From NCBI RefSeq assembly GCF_014698035.1, contig NZ_JACJSF010000036.1, positions 1 to 64,000 of the forward strand: 64,000 bases of DNA. The letters run 5' to 3'. Within the stretch, counting starts at the first letter, position 1; each line of letters opens with the position of its first letter. Of the stretch, positions 16,720 through 26,427 are shown one piece after another. The notes beneath the pieces are model-generated. The model did no database searches. It saw only the letters and a list, made by a program, of their open reading frames with translations, and had not been told where the DNA came from. Origin of the DNA: Desmonostoc muscorum FACHB-395. GTDB lineage: Bacteria; Cyanobacteriota; Cyanobacteriia; Cyanobacteriales; Nostocaceae. The translations under genes and the position numbers were made by a program.

Positions 16720-18408
16720 CTAAGCACTAGCTTCCGGCGTTGCAGATGGCTGTACTTCAGTACTATGACCATGACCGTAGTCATAAGGCCCATGAGTCAC
16801 AACCGGCAATACTTCCCAGTTTTCAATTGCAGGTGGTGAGCTAGTCGTCCATTCTAAAGTCAAAGCTTGCCAAGGATTATCACCAGCCAAAGGCCCTTTC
16901 AACCAACTGTAGATCATGTTGATGGCGAAAGGAATTACCGATATCCCCAAAACAATTGAACCAAAGGTACAAAGTTGATTGAGGTCGATAAATTGGGGGT
17001 CATACATTGCCACCCGTCTAGGCATTCCTTTCAAACCCAACTCGTGCATGGGTAAAAAGGTCAAATTTGTGCCGATGAAGGTGAGGGCGAAATGAATCCG
17101 TCCCAAGCTTTCATTCAACATCCGTCCGGTCATTTTGGGGAACCAGTGATAAATACCTGCGTAAATACCAAACACGGAACCGCCAAACAGAACGTAATGG
17201 AAATGTCCGACAACATAATATGTATCGTGGACGTGAACATCAAAAGGCGCTGTTCCCATCGTTACACCACTTAAGCCGCCCATGACAAACATGGACAACA
17301 AACCAATGGCGAAAAGCATTGCACCGGTGAAGCGGATTTTACCACCCCAAAGGGTAGCAACCCAGGCAAAAATCTTCACGCCAGTGGGAACTGCAACGAT
17401 GAGAGTGGAGATGGTGAAGAACATCCGCATCCAACCGGGTGTACCACTGGTAAACATGTGGTGTACCCAAACGAACAAACCCACAACGCAGATTGCTACA
17501 CTAGAATAAGCGATCGCTTTATAACCAAAAATAGGCTTGCGGGAGTGAACTGGAATTACCTCCGACATGATGCCGAAGATGGGCAGAATCATTAAATATA
17601 CTGCCGGGTGAGAATAAAACCAGAATAAGTGTTGATAAATTACAACGTTACCGCCTGCATCTGGTTTAAAGAAGGAAGTACCAAAGTTGAGGTCAAACAA
17701 CAGCAGAACTAAACCGGCTGCTAATACAGGTGTGGAAAGCAACGCTAGAATAGAGGTTGCCAAGATTGCCCAGCAGAAAAGGGGTACTTGATCCCATTTC
17801 ATGCTAGGAACCTTCATCATCAAAATAGTGATTACGAAGTTCAACGAACCCAAAATTGAAGAAGTTCCCACCAAAACGATCGCAAGTATCCACATAGTTT
17901 GAGCAATTGGCGCTGTCACCAAACTCAAAGGTGGATAAGCTGTCCAGCCAGATTGCGAACCACCAAAAATGAAACTACCTAATATGAGTAATCCGGCTGG
18001 TGGGTTTAACCAAAAGGCGATCGCATTTAGCTTCGGAAACGCCATATCCCTAGCACCAACCATCAACGGCACTAAATAGTTACCAAATCCGCCAATGGCG
18101 CTAGGAACAATCCACAGGAAGATCATAATCGTCCCGTGATTGGTCATGAAAGCGTTATACAGATTGGGGTCGAGTACGTCTGATTCTGGTGTTGCTAATT
18201 CCACACGCAGAGCGATCGCCATCAGTCCGCCAATGAGATAGAAGACAAACGCCGTCACCAGGTATTGAATACCAATAACCTTGTGGTCAACATTAAATGT
18301 AAAATAATCTTGCCATTTCCACGCCTTCGGATGGGAGGTGTGGCCAGCCACCAATTCCGGTTTATTTCCTTCTGGTGGAGTATTCCGTGGAAATTCTACC
18401 TGCGTCAT
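16720..18408 (-). CDS. coxA: Cytochrome c oxidase subunit I
   Basis: 562 residues, about twelve membrane spans. It carries the heme a and heme a3/CuB ligands (MTNHGTIMIF, WFYSHPAVYLMILP, WVHHMFTSG, HDTYYVVGHFHYVLFGG). The YSHPAVY sequence, with no Glu before Val, marks it as an A2-type heme-copper oxidase, in which Tyr-Ser replaces the proton-channel glutamate of A1 enzymes. It is the catalytic subunit of the aa3 oxidase. A ribosome-binding site AAGGGA lies seven bases before the ATG. The upstream gap to coxB is filled with heptamer repeats. Confidence 0.97.
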   Translation of the reverse strand: MTQVEFPRNTPPEGNKPELVAGHTSHPKAWKWQDYFTFNVDHKVIGIQYLVTAFVFYLIGGLMAIALRVELATPESDVLDPNLYNAFMTNHGTIMIFLWIVPSAIGGFGNYLVPLMVGARDMAFPKLNAIAFWLNPPAGLLILGSFIFGGSQSGWTAYPPLSLVTAPIAQTMWILAIVLVGTSSILGSLNFVITILMMKVPSMKWDQVPLFCWAILATSILALLSTPVLAAGLVLLLFDLNFGTSFFKPDAGGNVVIYQHLFWFYSHPAVYLMILPIFGIMSEVIPVHSRKPIFGYKAIAYSSVAICVVGLFVWVHHMFTSGTPGWMRMFFTISTLIVAVPTGVKIFAWVATLWGGKIRFTGAMLFAIGLLSMFVMGGLSGVTMGTAPFDVHVHDTYYVVGHFHYVLFGGSVFGIYAGIYHWFPKMTGRMLNESLGRIHFALTFIGTNLTFLPMHELGLKGMPRRVAMYDPQFIDLNQLCTFGSIVLGISVIPFAINMIYSWLKGPLAGDNPWQALTLEWTTSSPPAIENWEVLPVVTHGPYDYGHGHSTEVQPSATPEASA

Positions 18409-18420
18409 ATTTTTGTCCCT

Positions 18421-18601
18421 TGTCGTTTGTCATTTGTCCTTTGTCTTTTTGTCCTTTGTCATTTGTCCGTTGTCATTTGTCCGTTGTCATTTGTCAGTTG
18501 TCATTTGTCCATTACGAATAACTAATGACCAATGACTAATGACTAATAACTAATGACCAATGACCAATGACCAATGACTAATGACCAATGACCAATGACT
18601 C
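18421..18601. repeat. Heptamer tandem repeats (STRR type) between coxB and coxA
   Basis: Reiterated GTCATTTGTCC/GTCATTTGTCA and then TAATGAC/CAATGAC units, a short tandemly repeated repetitive family of heterocystous cyanobacteria. The tract runs into the 3' end of coxB and supplies its last codons and stop. Confidence 0.85.
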
Positions 18602-19561
18602 TAGAGTTGCTGCACTGATTCCCATTTCATGGGTGTGAGGTGCGAGAAACTCTGATGTTGATAAGTCGGCTGGATTAACTGCAACGACTTGATTGAGATT
18701 TTGTTGTTGAGCAATTTGGTTTTCTGTCCGCCAGTTCTCATAAGCTTCTGGTGTGTGGACAATTACCTCTGTCCGCATTGAACCGTGATAACCACCGCAC
18801 AACTCAGCACAAACTACGGGATATGTACCTGGTTTGGTGGCGACAAATCGTAGTTCGGTAGGGATACCGGGAAGTGCATCTTGCTTCAAACGGAAGTTTG
18901 GAACCCAGAATGAATGAATTACATCTTGTGCTGAAAGATTGAGTTGGACATCAGCACCGACGGGTATGTGCAATTCCCCAGAGGTAATGCCACTATCGGG
19001 GTAATTAAATATCCAGGCATACTGTATGCCTTTGACATCAACAACTAAATCGGCTGGTTTCCCTAGAGTTTGAGGAGACGCGCCAATACCAATTGTTGGG
19101 GCTGGGGCAGTTGTTGCTTCGGAAGTATCGCTTAAGGTAGCTGCAATAGCTGTTCCCGACTTATGAGCAACATGAGCCGCTGAATGAGGATGACCAGCAG
19201 GCTCAAAACCGCCCATCTGGTTAAAAACATCTACACTGTAGATGCCCAAACAGAGGACAATGACTGTTGGAATTGCTGTCCAAAAGATTTCTAAGGGAAC
19301 GTTACCTTCTATTGGTAAACCATCGGTATCATCACCTCGACGGCGACGAAACTTCACCAAAAAAATCAGAATAGTTCCTTCTACCACCAAGAAGAGTGCG
19401 ATCGCAATGGTAAACATGACGTTGAAAAAACCGTCTACCAAAGGCGCTTGTAGCGATGCCTGCATTGGCATGAGAGTGTGGTTTTGACCGATCCAAATGC
19501 TGATTGCTGTAACTACTATTCCAGCAACCAGAGTCCATAGTGAAACAGGAACTTGTTGCAT
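18578..19561 (-). CDS. coxB: Cytochrome c oxidase subunit II
   Basis: 327 residues. Two N-terminal membrane spans (about 8-30 and 45-70) precede a periplasmic or lumenal cupredoxin domain with the CuA site: a His in DVIHSFWVPNF and the cluster CAELCGGYHGSM. A His/Ala/Thr-rich insert (about 120-165) lies between the second span and the cupredoxin strands. It receives electrons from cytochrome c6 or plastocyanin and passes them to subunit I. The final residues (SLVIGH) and the stop codon are encoded by TCATTGG heptamer repeats, so the native C-terminus seems to have been replaced. AGGTAG precedes the ATG. Confidence 0.96.
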   Translation of the reverse strand: MQQVPVSLWTLVAGIVVTAISIWIGQNHTLMPMQASLQAPLVDGFFNVMFTIAIALFLVVEGTILIFLVKFRRRRGDDTDGLPIEGNVPLEIFWTAIPTVIVLCLGIYSVDVFNQMGGFEPAGHPHSAAHVAHKSGTAIAATLSDTSEATTAPAPTIGIGASPQTLGKPADLVVDVKGIQYAWIFNYPDSGITSGELHIPVGADVQLNLSAQDVIHSFWVPNFRLKQDALPGIPTELRFVATKPGTYPVVCAELCGGYHGSMRTEVIVHTPEAYENWRTENQIAQQQNLNQVVAVNPADLSTSEFLAPHTHEMGISAATLESLVIGH

Positions 19562-20084
19562 ACATGCTACCTGCTTTGTAAACAGTCTTTTGAGGTGTTA
19601 TTTTCTGAGTTTAGGTTTTAGGGGAGAGGTTATAGGTTACAGGTAATAGGAATTCATCTATTCCCTGTAACCTGCACCCTATTCCCTTGTTTTTTCCCCA
19701 TTCCCCATTTCCTTTTCACTTATTAACTTTCTAACGTGCAGCCATAAAAAAAGGGGGAAAATTCCAGATTTTTTCCATATCCTTCCCCCAGAAAATTACA
19801 AATTATATTTTAACTCCTATGAAAAAGTTAGCCCCCTGCTTTCAAAAAAGCTAGTTGTTCCAAGAGGGCACTGTTGACCTAATATTGATTAGGCTATATT
19901 AGCAGCAAGTTTAATTTTGTTAATAGCTAACATTTTACGATTTACGGATTTGTTTACTGTGAACTATTTATTAGTGACAGTAAATACTGAGTATTCCCCT
20001 CAAGTTACCTTGCCTAGCGCATTTTCGCTTTTTACAAACAGTGCCTCCTTGAATTAACAACAATCTTGACTAACTTCAAATACC
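19562..20084. other. Intergenic between fdxB and coxB
   Basis: Holds the inverted repeat AGGTTACAGG (19634-19643) / CCTGTAACCT (19664-19673), the fdxB terminator at 19746-19789 and presumably the coxB promoter. No gene seen. Confidence 0.55.
19746..19789 (-). terminator. Rho-independent terminator downstream of fdxB
   Basis: On the minus strand GGGGGAA pairs with TTCCCCC and is followed by seven T residues. It lies about 300 bases after the fdxB stop. Confidence 0.7.
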
Positions 20085-20378
20085 TTAATTATTTACTGCA
20101 ACATGGGTGTAGCAATTCTTCGGACAAATCCGTGAACACGCTTCACAACCAATACAGTTTTCTGGAGAAGTAACTGCCATTACTTTCCGTTCAATTTCTT
20201 CATCATCTTCGTCTTCTACAAATTCACCTTCTTCATTGAGTGCCTTCAAACCTAGCACATTGTATCCGCACACTTTAACGCATCTGCCACAGCCGATACA
20301 TTTATCTTTGTCAATTTCCTGAGCAAATTTTGGTGTCCAAGCCTTTCCGCCAAATGTCAAACCTGTTAGTTGCGCCAT
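20085..20378 (-). CDS. fdxB: Nif-type ferredoxin III (2x[4Fe-4S])
   Basis: 97 residues from the ATG at 20378, which has GAGG at good spacing; an in-frame ATG ten codons upstream has none. Two cluster-binding motifs are seen: CIGCGRCVKVC (27-37) and CIGCEACSRIC near the C-terminus. They are separated by an acidic linker (EEGEFVEDEDDEEIERK). The N-terminal LTGLTFGGKAWTP is characteristic of FdxB, a ferredoxin associated with nitrogen fixation genes and proposed to carry electrons for nitrogenase or its cofactor assembly. It lies between coxBAC and cnfR, supporting a nitrogen-fixation role. Confidence 0.92.
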   Translation of the reverse strand: MAQLTGLTFGGKAWTPKFAQEIDKDKCIGCGRCVKVCGYNVLGLKALNEEGEFVEDEDDEEIERKVMAVTSPENCIGCEACSRICPKNCYTHVAVNN

Positions 20379-20674
20379 AAATAAATCCTCGGCATTTTTG
20401 CCTATCAATCTGTTTGTGCATTAATCATCATATTATCCCAATCTTTTCTTTTTTTGTATTCAAAACTCACTTTTGCTTCATAAAAAATCGATGATTTTGA
20501 ACACAATTAAAAATCATTTTGCAAACCACAAATAGATGCAAAATATTGCCAATAATAATTGGCAATGCTTAAAATTATCTCGTTCTTCCGATCCGGCATT
20601 TATTGAGTCTCTGACTGGAAGCAGTAGCCCCTAATCAGCCACTCCCATGCAAAGCATAGAAAGGAGAGGCTCAC

Positions 20675-20819
20675 ATCTTGCACCTAGCCCTAGCGATTAG
20701 AAATCGCGGCTATACAAACGAAGTCCGCCTGCGCAGACTAACACAAAACCAAGGCTTTTCAACCTGCGGAGGCAGGTTTTGTCTGTGTAGCCGCGACTTC
20801 TAGTCGCCTGGTGCAAGAT
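20675..20819. repeat. 145-bp element with terminal inverted repeats
   Basis: It begins ATCTTGCACC and ends GGTGCAAGAT. The homology of the arms continues inward (GCGATTAGAAATCGCGGCTA against TAGCCGCGACTTCTAGTCGC). An inner palindrome (ACACAAAACC / GGTTTTGTCTGTGT) gives a nested hairpin. It does not encode a protein and looks like a non-autonomous mobile element or extragenic palindrome. Confidence 0.8.
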
Positions 20820-21502
20820 ATAAGGAGACGCATAAATTACAGCTTTGAAAACCACCCTCGTCGGCAAAGCCTTATGTAAATGCAGGTATATCGATAAAAG
20901 TGATGATATTATTTTTCAAATACTTTTAGCTTTAGACAAATAAATCTAGATAAACAGTATACACATATACAAAATTAAATGTTCATTAATTACATTTTGA
21001 TATATGCAATATGTATTTTACAAAGCAACAATTTGCAATTTAATTTGATTCAACTATTTATATAAATGATGACAAAATAAATACTGCTTTTCGATTTAAA
21101 TAAATATAATGAGTTTATGAAGGAAACATAATCATTTTATAAAGCAACTGTGACTTTTATGGCAGAATACGATCGTGTCTTAAATATTAAACTTATTAAT
21201 AAATCAGACAAAGTTCAATCACATCAAGCTTAAATATGTTCTCAAAGCACTTTATGGTTAAAGTTAAAATGTTCATTCAATACGTAATTAAATGAAGATT
21301 AAGATATCTTTCTAAGCTCGGCACGAACAAATTAATCATTTTTTTCATGAAATGTATAGTTAATAAATAAGTTTTTTCAGGCTCGGTTTAAAAGCCTTAA
21401 ATAGCCTCCAATTGGATGCCAAGTCAAAATATGGATGTGGGGAGTGAATATGGTGAGAATAATTTTTCTCGCCAGAAAGATTATGTGGTAGCGAGTCATA
21501 AA

Positions 21503-21776
21503 TGAAGAATCCAGAAGTCAGAATCCAGGAGTCAGAATCAGACCATAAAATCAAAGATTTTGTGGGGGTCTTAAACCCATTTATTCAGACGCTCTCTACG
21601 AGACGCTGCGCGAACGCGGACTCGCTCTAAGCGAAGCCATGCCGAAGGCTTTACGCTGCGCTATCTGCCAGCGATGCACTGACCCGATCGTTGTGTCATA
21701 CAGAATTAATTCTGTTAGCGGATAGCTAAGGTTTAGCCCATTCTGAATTCTGAATTCTGACTCCTGAATTCTGTTT
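21503..21776. repeat. MITE-like element, copy 2
   Basis: Shares with 2804-3051 the ends AGTCAGAATCCAGGAGTCAG / CTGACTCCTGAATTCTG and the internal arm GCGATGCACTGACCCGATCG at 21669-21688. The middle differs and contains other small palindromic repeats (21590-21665). Confidence 0.7.
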
Positions 21777-21845
21777 GATAGACAGGACTCATCCAGGGGA
21801 GACCTGAGACAGACATCTCAACGATTAGAGTGGGAAAAGAGCCAA

Positions 21846-23441
21846 ATGCCTTATACAATTCCTAACAACAGTTGCGTTGGATGTGACAACTGCCGCCCCC
21901 AATGTCCTACGGGTGCAATCAAAATAGAGGACAATGAATATTGGGTTGATCCTGGTCTTTGTAATAATTGTGAGGGCTATTATTCAGAACCGCAATGTGT
22001 AATAGCTTGTCCAACTAATTCTCCCATTCCTTGGCAGGCAAAAAAAGGGAGATGCAAAGTTGAACCGAGAGATGCTAGCAGCTTAGACTTGTTTTCTAAC
22101 GGCAAGAATAATCCATTTGCTTCTGCGATCGCAATTTGGGAAGCGTGTAATGTACTAGGGCAACGCACATCACTACATTGGGAAACCGATGAAGACGGGT
22201 ATCTATGTTATAGCCGACAAGTCAATCAAGGACGAGGTGCGATCGCCTTTCACATCCAAGATCCATTCCAAGTTAATGACAAAGCCACCGATATAGCAGC
22301 AATTGAAGCGCTTGACATCAGAGCCGCTTGCATACATCTAATTTTTGCAGGTTATGCCACAGCCTTAGAGCAACCTTGGGAGCAAGAATTTGCGATCGAT
22401 GAGCGACAAATCGAGAAATATTTGGGGATGGAGAAACGCAAAGACTTGAGCAAAGCTGCCAAGCTAGCTTTAATGAAAAATCTTGTCCAGCAAGCTTGCT
22501 CCCTAATTATCTCCATTGATTGGCCCCAACAAGGTCGAATTAACGGATTCTCTGTTACAAACAGCCGCTTATGGCACTTAGTAGATATTCAGCACCACTT
22601 CCAAGAAGACAATCATGGATGCAAATATCTGATTGGGTTAACTTTTAAAGTCAAAGCAGGCTTATGGGCACAATATTTCTTAAACAAACAAGCATGTAAA
22701 GAGCGAACCGCATTCTATCAATACGGCAGTCTTCCGAAAACGCTGCTAACCACAGTTATGAGCATTTGGCAGCAACATGAAGGCGCGGTTCGGTTAATGC
22801 TGTGGTTGCTGTTTAAAACCAAAATGGGCAAAGAACAACGCATTACCATTCCTACCTTGCTGCGTATTGCTTACGGTGAAGAAAAAGTCGCTCTTGCATC
22901 CAGACAACGGGAAGAACGCAAACGTCTGTTGCGAACCTTTGAAAGCGACTTAGAAATTCTCAATCACTATGGAATGAAACCACTTTTCGATCCGGTTACT
23001 TACCCACCAGAAATTCAACCTTTGTGGGCAAAGTTAATTGATCTTCCCGAAGATCCAGATGAAGCATTAGAATTTTGGACTAACGACGGTGGTTCTGAAA
23101 CTCGCCTCACAGACACAGGCCCCCGTGGTAAGTGGAATCTGCTCATGAATGCGCGAATTTTAGCTTTTGAACTCCCACCAGAATGGGAACAGCAAATCTC
23201 AGAATCGGAAAAAAAGCAACGGCGAACTGCTAAAGCCAAAAAGAAGCCCAAAGCTACAAACGATTTACTGGGCGAACAGATTTTGCAGGCGCGAAAAAAT
23301 TTGAATCTTTCTCAAAGAGAATTGGCAAAACTCACAGGTAAAAGCCAAAGCTGGATTCGAGATATCGAGAATGGTCGTTTAAAAGCCAAATTAGAAGACC
23401 AAGTTCTGTTACGAAAAGTCTTAAATATGACTTCATCTTGA
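21846..23441 (+). CDS. cnfR: CnfR/PatB-type transcriptional activator of nitrogen fixation
   Basis: 531 residues. The N-terminus is ferredoxin-like with cysteines at 10, 13, 16 and 20 (CVGCDNCRPQC) and at 39, 42, 51 and 55, enough for two [4Fe-4S] clusters. A long middle region of unknown fold follows. The C-terminus (about 475-531) is an XRE-type helix-turn-helix (NLSQRELAKLTGKSQSWIRDI). This architecture is that of CnfR (PatB in Anabaena), the oxygen-responsive activator of nif genes. A basic linker (KKQRRTAKAKKKPKA) precedes the helix-turn-helix. The position beside fdxB and coxBAC matches known Nostocales gene order. No strong ribosome-binding site is seen before the ATG. Confidence 0.95.
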   Translation: MPYTIPNNSCVGCDNCRPQCPTGAIKIEDNEYWVDPGLCNNCEGYYSEPQCVIACPTNSPIPWQAKKGRCKVEPRDASSLDLFSNGKNNPFASAIAIWEACNVLGQRTSLHWETDEDGYLCYSRQVNQGRGAIAFHIQDPFQVNDKATDIAAIEALDIRAACIHLIFAGYATALEQPWEQEFAIDERQIEKYLGMEKRKDLSKAAKLALMKNLVQQACSLIISIDWPQQGRINGFSVTNSRLWHLVDIQHHFQEDNHGCKYLIGLTFKVKAGLWAQYFLNKQACKERTAFYQYGSLPKTLLTTVMSIWQQHEGAVRLMLWLLFKTKMGKEQRITIPTLLRIAYGEEKVALASRQREERKRLLRTFESDLEILNHYGMKPLFDPVTYPPEIQPLWAKLIDLPEDPDEALEFWTNDGGSETRLTDTGPRGKWNLLMNARILAFELPPEWEQQISESEKKQRRTAKAKKKPKATNDLLGEQILQARKNLNLSQRELAKLTGKSQSWIRDIENGRLKAKLEDQVLLRKVLNMTSS

Positions 23442-23460
23442 TTTTGAATTTAAACGCTTA

Positions 23461-23650
23461 GGCGCTTCTCTACGAGACGCTACGCGTAGCTTGCTTCCAC
23501 GAAGTGGTACGCCTTCCCGCAGGGTAGGGGCGCAGAGGGAAACGCAAAGGTACGCAGAGATTTTGTTACGTATTTGTGCAGCGTTATACTAAATACAGCA
23601 ATACTTCGCGTACCTCTGCGCTTCCCTTTGCGTTCCTCTGCGTTTCAAAA
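23461..23650. repeat. Palindromic repeat cluster after cnfR
   Basis: TCTCTACGAGACGCTACGCG units, then GCAGAGGGAAACGCAAAGG facing CCTCTGCGCTTCCCTTTGCG. It separates convergent cnfR and the sucrase/ferredoxin-like gene and may terminate both. Confidence 0.6.
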
Positions 23651-23660
23651 CTCTCATCTT

Positions 23661-24638
23661 TTACGTACTATAACTCATCACCTTACTAGAAGTAATCCAA
23701 AGACTACCAACAGCATATTTAGTAACTACCAACTCTCGTGTAGCATTACATGAACTCTTCAGTTGTTGAGTCTTAGTTTCATCTTTCACAAGTTTAGCCT
23801 GGTAAGTGTAGAGAGAACCACAAGGTTGTTCAAAACTAAGTTCAGCTAAGATAGTACTATTGTCTAAACTTTGCTCTAAAATTTTGCCTGCAACTTTGTA
23901 ATTAAACCAATCCCACCCTTTATAAAGAATTAACTCTCTTTCCAAAACCTGAAGTGCAGCAGGTAGAATTCCCCAGCCTCGATAGACTTGATGTAAGCAT
24001 TGAATATCACCAGTCCGAGTCAAAATCGATCTAAATGAATCTTGATCGAGACGACCATAATATCTTCCTTCTGGCAAATCTATAACTGTTGGTGCAAACC
24101 GATGTCCACCAAAGTGTGATGATTTCCAAATTCGCACATTATCTAAGCCCAAATCAGCATTTTTCGCTGTCACATGAAAGTAAAAAGGAGCGCCATATCT
24201 CGCACAACACTTATCATGGCTACCGTGGGTACAAACTAAAATATCTCTAGTTGTATTAGTTTCTACTTCAAAATTAGAATCGATACCCCATATCCACTTT
24301 TGGACAACTCCTGCTACTTGCTCAATATTTGCTAGCTTAAACTCTTGCTTCTGGTATCCATTACTTAGCCCGTCTTGTTTTTGATAAATTAAAAGCGTAG
24401 TGTGATTTACTTTGTGTGAGATATCATTAGCAATTAAAAGAAATCTAATCGGTAGTTTAGCACGCTGCACTTCTTCTACCAAAATCCTCAAATTCTGGGG
24501 TACCCATTTGGAGTTAAAGGCTTCTGATGTCCAAGGTAAAGGACACTCAACTAAAATATAAGTTTGATAATTGGTGGCGCTACCAATAACATCTTCTCCT
24601 ACTTGCCGTGAATCGTCAGAACAAAAAAAAGTATTCAT
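23661..24638 (-). CDS. Sucrase/ferredoxin-like (thioredoxin-like [2Fe-2S]) protein
   Basis: 325 residues from ATG 24638; the frame is open to a TTG at 24671, which has no ribosome-binding site. The signature CTHGSHDKCCARYG followed by SSHFGGHRFAPT is the sucraseferredoxin-like (Apd1-like) motif, in which two Cys and two His are thought to bind a [2Fe-2S] cluster. An N-terminal CSDDSRQVGED...LVECP motif is also typical. Soluble. Precise function unknown; the family has been linked to metal or redox stress in yeast. It stands alone between two gaps. Confidence 0.88.
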   Translation of the reverse strand: MNTFFCSDDSRQVGEDVIGSATNYQTYILVECPLPWTSEAFNSKWVPQNLRILVEEVQRAKLPIRFLLIANDISHKVNHTTLLIYQKQDGLSNGYQKQEFKLANIEQVAGVVQKWIWGIDSNFEVETNTTRDILVCTHGSHDKCCARYGAPFYFHVTAKNADLGLDNVRIWKSSHFGGHRFAPTVIDLPEGRYYGRLDQDSFRSILTRTGDIQCLHQVYRGWGILPAALQVLERELILYKGWDWFNYKVAGKILEQSLDNSTILAELSFEQPCGSLYTYQAKLVKDETKTQQLKSSCNATRELVVTKYAVGSLWITSSKVMSYST

Positions 24639-25668
24639 CTCGCTGTACTCATTAGCGTATTTTATGGACAAAAGGTATTAACAAATACATTTGTGTTCTT
24701 CACTACAATATCCTTGGCTAAAGGAGATAAAAAAGAACAATATTCATTTCCCTATTAAAACTAGGTAGCCACTTTATAACATCATTATTGATCGAGGTCT
24801 TTCCGGTTAATAAATTCTCCACAATAAAGATAAATAGTGTTAAGATAGATTTTTCCGTATGAGCGACGTTAATTTTGTATCTAGTTTTATTGTTCTTTGG
24901 TATTTTATAAATTTTCACTTGCTGAAACTCGGTTTTCATTAACTTGCTTTCTTGGGTAAAATCAAATAAATTCAATCTTATAGATAAACGCAAACTTACT
25001 TGGAGAGTCACCAAGGATTAACTTGCTGGCAATATCAATGTAGCCGATACTACAACCAAAAACATTGCTGGCAATAAGATACTTGTTTAAAGTTTTGCTG
25101 AAGTTATTTATATAGTTAGTTAGCAATCCTGTTTTTACATATAAAAATCTAGTTTGTTGTCTTTCTTTTGAAGAAGATATTCCTAAAGAGCGATGCGGAA
25201 TCAGCCAATACGAGTTTATGTATCTTTCTCCCCTATCTGCTTTTAATATATCTATAAATTTACACATATTGCAAATAATTCTCAATTAATTTGGAAAAAT
25301 AAAAACAACCAAAATAGGGGTAAATGCTTTAGTGCCCCATATTTTATGCGCTATAAATCAATGTTGAAAACTAGTGACCAATTATTAACAGCATCACTGA
25401 CATCAACATTAACAAACTTGTTATTTACCTTCTTACCTAATCTAACTTCCTGAAGCTTATGTCAGAGTTTGATGATAGGCATCTGATTTGACTGTAACTG
25501 AACTCAATAATAAATGCAAGTATTTGAGAATCTTTATAGTTTCAATTAAGGTAAATGGGCATTTTATAGTAGATATACCTCACTTTAACAAGTATTGATT
25601 TTTTCAATACAATAGATAGAGTTTTGCAATTGTGACAAATTGTTGCCAGTAAGGTAATCCAAATATCT
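24639..25668. other. Gap of about 1 kb without a convincing gene
   Basis: Two overlapping minus-strand ORFs (24718-25014, 98 codons; 24962-25285, 107 codons) exist but have AT-driven, Ile/Asn/Lys-rich composition. They have no clear ribosome-binding site and no recognisable motif. They could be remnants of a decayed gene. No repeats noted. Confidence 0.45.
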
Positions 25669-26427
25669 GTGGCTATGGCGATCGCATATTTCTACTTCCA
25701 TGCAGAATTGAATCATTTTTTACCACGGCATCACAAGCAGGTGAAAATATCTCATTTTTTTGAGGAGAAAGCTTCAATTAAGGACATGATTGAGTCATTA
25801 GGTGTCCCTCATCCCGAAGTTGATTTTATAAATGTTAATGGTGAATATGTAAATTTTTCTTACATAGTTTCGGATGGAGATGCTATCAATGTTTATCCAA
25901 TTTCAGCTAGTAGTGCCATTATACCAAGCATTTCTGTTTTGCCAGAACCGCTCAGTATTATCCGCTTTGTTTTAGATATTCATTTAGGGAAGCTGGCGAC
26001 ATCGTTACGACTTTTAGGTTTTGATACTTTATACCGCAATGACTACGATGATGATAAATTAGCCAAAATATCTTCTAGGCAAGAGCGGATTCTCTTGACT
26101 CGTGATAAGGGTTTATTAATGCGTAGTTTGGTAACGCATGGGTATTACGTTAGAAATACTAACCCTCAAGAACAAATTATAGAAGTACTACAACGCTTCG
26201 ACTTATTTAAATTAATTGCACCATTTAAACGGTGTTTGCGTTGCAATGGATTATTAGAATGTGTAGATAAGCAATCCATTATTGAACAAGTGCCAGAAAA
26301 AGTGCGATGCCAGATCGATCAATTCCAGCGTTGTCAAGACTGCGATCGCATTTATTGGAAAGGTTCCCATTATGAACGATTACAACAGTTTATTGACGAA
26401 GTGTTGAACTCAAGAAAAGGTGAGTGA
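25669..26427 (+). CDS. Mut7-C RNase-domain protein with N-terminal ubiquitin-like domain
   Basis: 252 residues. Residues 1-88 fit the Mut7-C ubiquitin-like (beta-grasp) domain and 97-245 the Mut7-C PIN-like RNase domain. The latter shows FVLDIHLGKLATSLRLLGFD, LLTRDKGLLMR and a zinc ribbon CLRCNGLL...CQDCDRIYW. The acidic residues Asp103 and Asp149 region (TRDKG) are candidates for the catalytic site. It is predicted to be a cytosolic RNA nuclease; targets unknown. The start can be GTG 25669 or ATG 25675 (the ATG lies next to a HIP1 octamer). Its stop codon directly abuts the next gene's ATG, so it heads a three-gene operon. Confidence 0.88.
   Translation: MAMAIAYFYFHAELNHFLPRHHKQVKISHFFEEKASIKDMIESLGVPHPEVDFINVNGEYVNFSYIVSDGDAINVYPISASSAIIPSISVLPEPLSIIRFVLDIHLGKLATSLRLLGFDTLYRNDYDDDKLAKISSRQERILLTRDKGLLMRSLVTHGYYVRNTNPQEQIIEVLQRFDLFKLIAPFKRCLRCNGLLECVDKQSIIEQVPEKVRCQIDQFQRCQDCDRIYWKGSHYERLQQFIDEVLNSRKGE

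Larger units (their letters stand above)
20379..21845. other. Long AT-rich regulatory gap between fdxB and cnfR
   Basis: Almost 1.5 kb between divergent genes. It contains the 145-bp inverted-repeat element (20675-20819) and the second MITE-like copy (21503-21776). The rest is AT-rich with no coding signal. Promoters of fdxB and cnfR must be here. Confidence 0.6.

Noticed and set aside
18421..18601. Regular repeats resembling a CRISPR or phase-variation array
   Set aside because: Heptamers without spacers, typical of STRR sequences in these cyanobacteria.
20876..20889. NtcA-like box GTA-N8-TAT upstream of cnfR
   Set aside because: The last triplet is TAT, not TAC, and it lies almost 1 kb from the cnfR start without a matching -10 box, so chance is likely.
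24718..25285. Two overlapping minus-strand ORFs of 98 and 107 codons
   Set aside because: AT-driven composition, no motif, no clear ribosome-binding site and mutual overlap; kept only as a described gap.
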